31,486 bases of DNA from the NCBI GenBank assembly GCA_037447655.1, contig JBBHKE010002264.1, positions 1 through 31,486 of the forward strand. Reading direction: 5' to 3'. Position 1 is the first letter of the stretch. Every line of letters starts with the position of its first letter. The notes under the pieces are model-generated. The model searched no databases and was not told the DNA's origin. It worked only from the letters and a program-made list of their open reading frames with translations. Origin of the DNA: Zygnema cylindricum (Eukaryota; Streptophyta; Zygnematophyceae; Zygnematales; Zygnemataceae). A program made the translations under genes and the position numbers. Below, one piece after another: positions 31,225-31,486 of the stretch.

Positions 31225-31486
31225 ATGACTACTCCTACCTCATCTTCATCTTCAGTGGGTGGAGTATCCACAAAACAACTGGTTACGGGCTCGCCCTCAC
31301 GGATACCAACTTTTGATGGAAGGAAATACCTTTATTAGTCTGATTTGGTTGAGTCATGTTTTACTTAAGTCAAACTGTTTGATGTAGTTGATGGTAATCT
31401 TGCTGAAACTGATGCATTCTATGGTGGGAAATATCAGCAGGCTTTGCATCTCTTAAAGTTAATGATTTCCGAGGAAAAATTTACGT
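31225..31486 (+). pseudogene. gag: Copia gag N-terminus, partial, two nonsense codons
   Basis: Starts at the ATG at 31225 with a Ser/Thr-rich MTTPTSSSSSVGG, then IPTFDGRKYLY, typical of copia gag starts. In-frame TAG at 31336 and TAA at 31366 interrupt it before VKLFDVVDGNLAETDAFY. It runs off the window at 31486. A ~325-bp leader separates it from the upstream LTR. Confidence 0.8.

Noticed and set aside
1-31486. CRISPR arrays, operons, bacterial promoters or prophage
   Set aside because: The tandem repeats lack spacer structure, and the genes are spliced and eukaryotic.

Overview
This is eukaryotic nuclear DNA. Two intron-containing genes can be rebuilt from splice sites and protein-family motifs, and there are no operons, bacterial ribosome-binding sites or phage-like blocks. 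A plant is most likely (streptophyte alga, bryophyte or vascular plant): the minus-strand gene starts with a sequence that looks like a chloroplast transit peptide, Ty1/copia debris is abundant, and the MGST3 core resembles the plant 'LP-(K/R)-EYGYV' form. I cannot name the species.

Layout. 1-3350: purine-rich simple repeats, a 181-bp terminal-inverted-repeat (TIR) element (770-950) and a ~630-bp foldback inverted repeat (2604-3236), with no gene seen. 3362-3540: two short tandem repeats just upstream of gene 1. 3650-9958 (+): gene 1, nine exons, 298 aa, a trimeric intracellular cation (TRIC/TMEM38-type) channel protein. 9959-11995: the ~2 kb between two convergent genes, with no supported gene. 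15240-11996 (-): gene 2, four exons, 190 aa, a MAPEG-family microsomal glutathione S-transferase 3-like protein with a ~53-residue N-terminal extension. 15241-19043: a nest of non-autonomous DNA transposons, including a hAT-type element (17282-18011) with a perfect 8-bp target duplication and an internal 62-bp minisatellite. 19044-20590: sparse, with one copy of an inverted ~250-bp repeat. 20590-31486: a graveyard of at least five Ty1/copia retrotransposon fragments in both orientations, from at least two LTR families, all carrying stops, deletions or frameshifts.

The two host genes do not obviously act together. One is a probable ER/endomembrane K+ counter-ion channel, the other a membrane glutathione transferase/peroxidase that may be plastid-targeted. 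Transposon fragments also sit inside the introns. A recurring MITE-like family with ends TACACYGCC...GGCRGTGTA occurs in introns 2, 6 and 7 of gene 1 and again upstream of gene 2. The most notable observations are this family, the nested transposons with the clean hAT insertion, the predicted transit peptide on MGST3, and a dense cluster of GTACGG/CCGTAC hexamers around the 5' end of the MGST3 gene. I found no convincing new multi-gene system.
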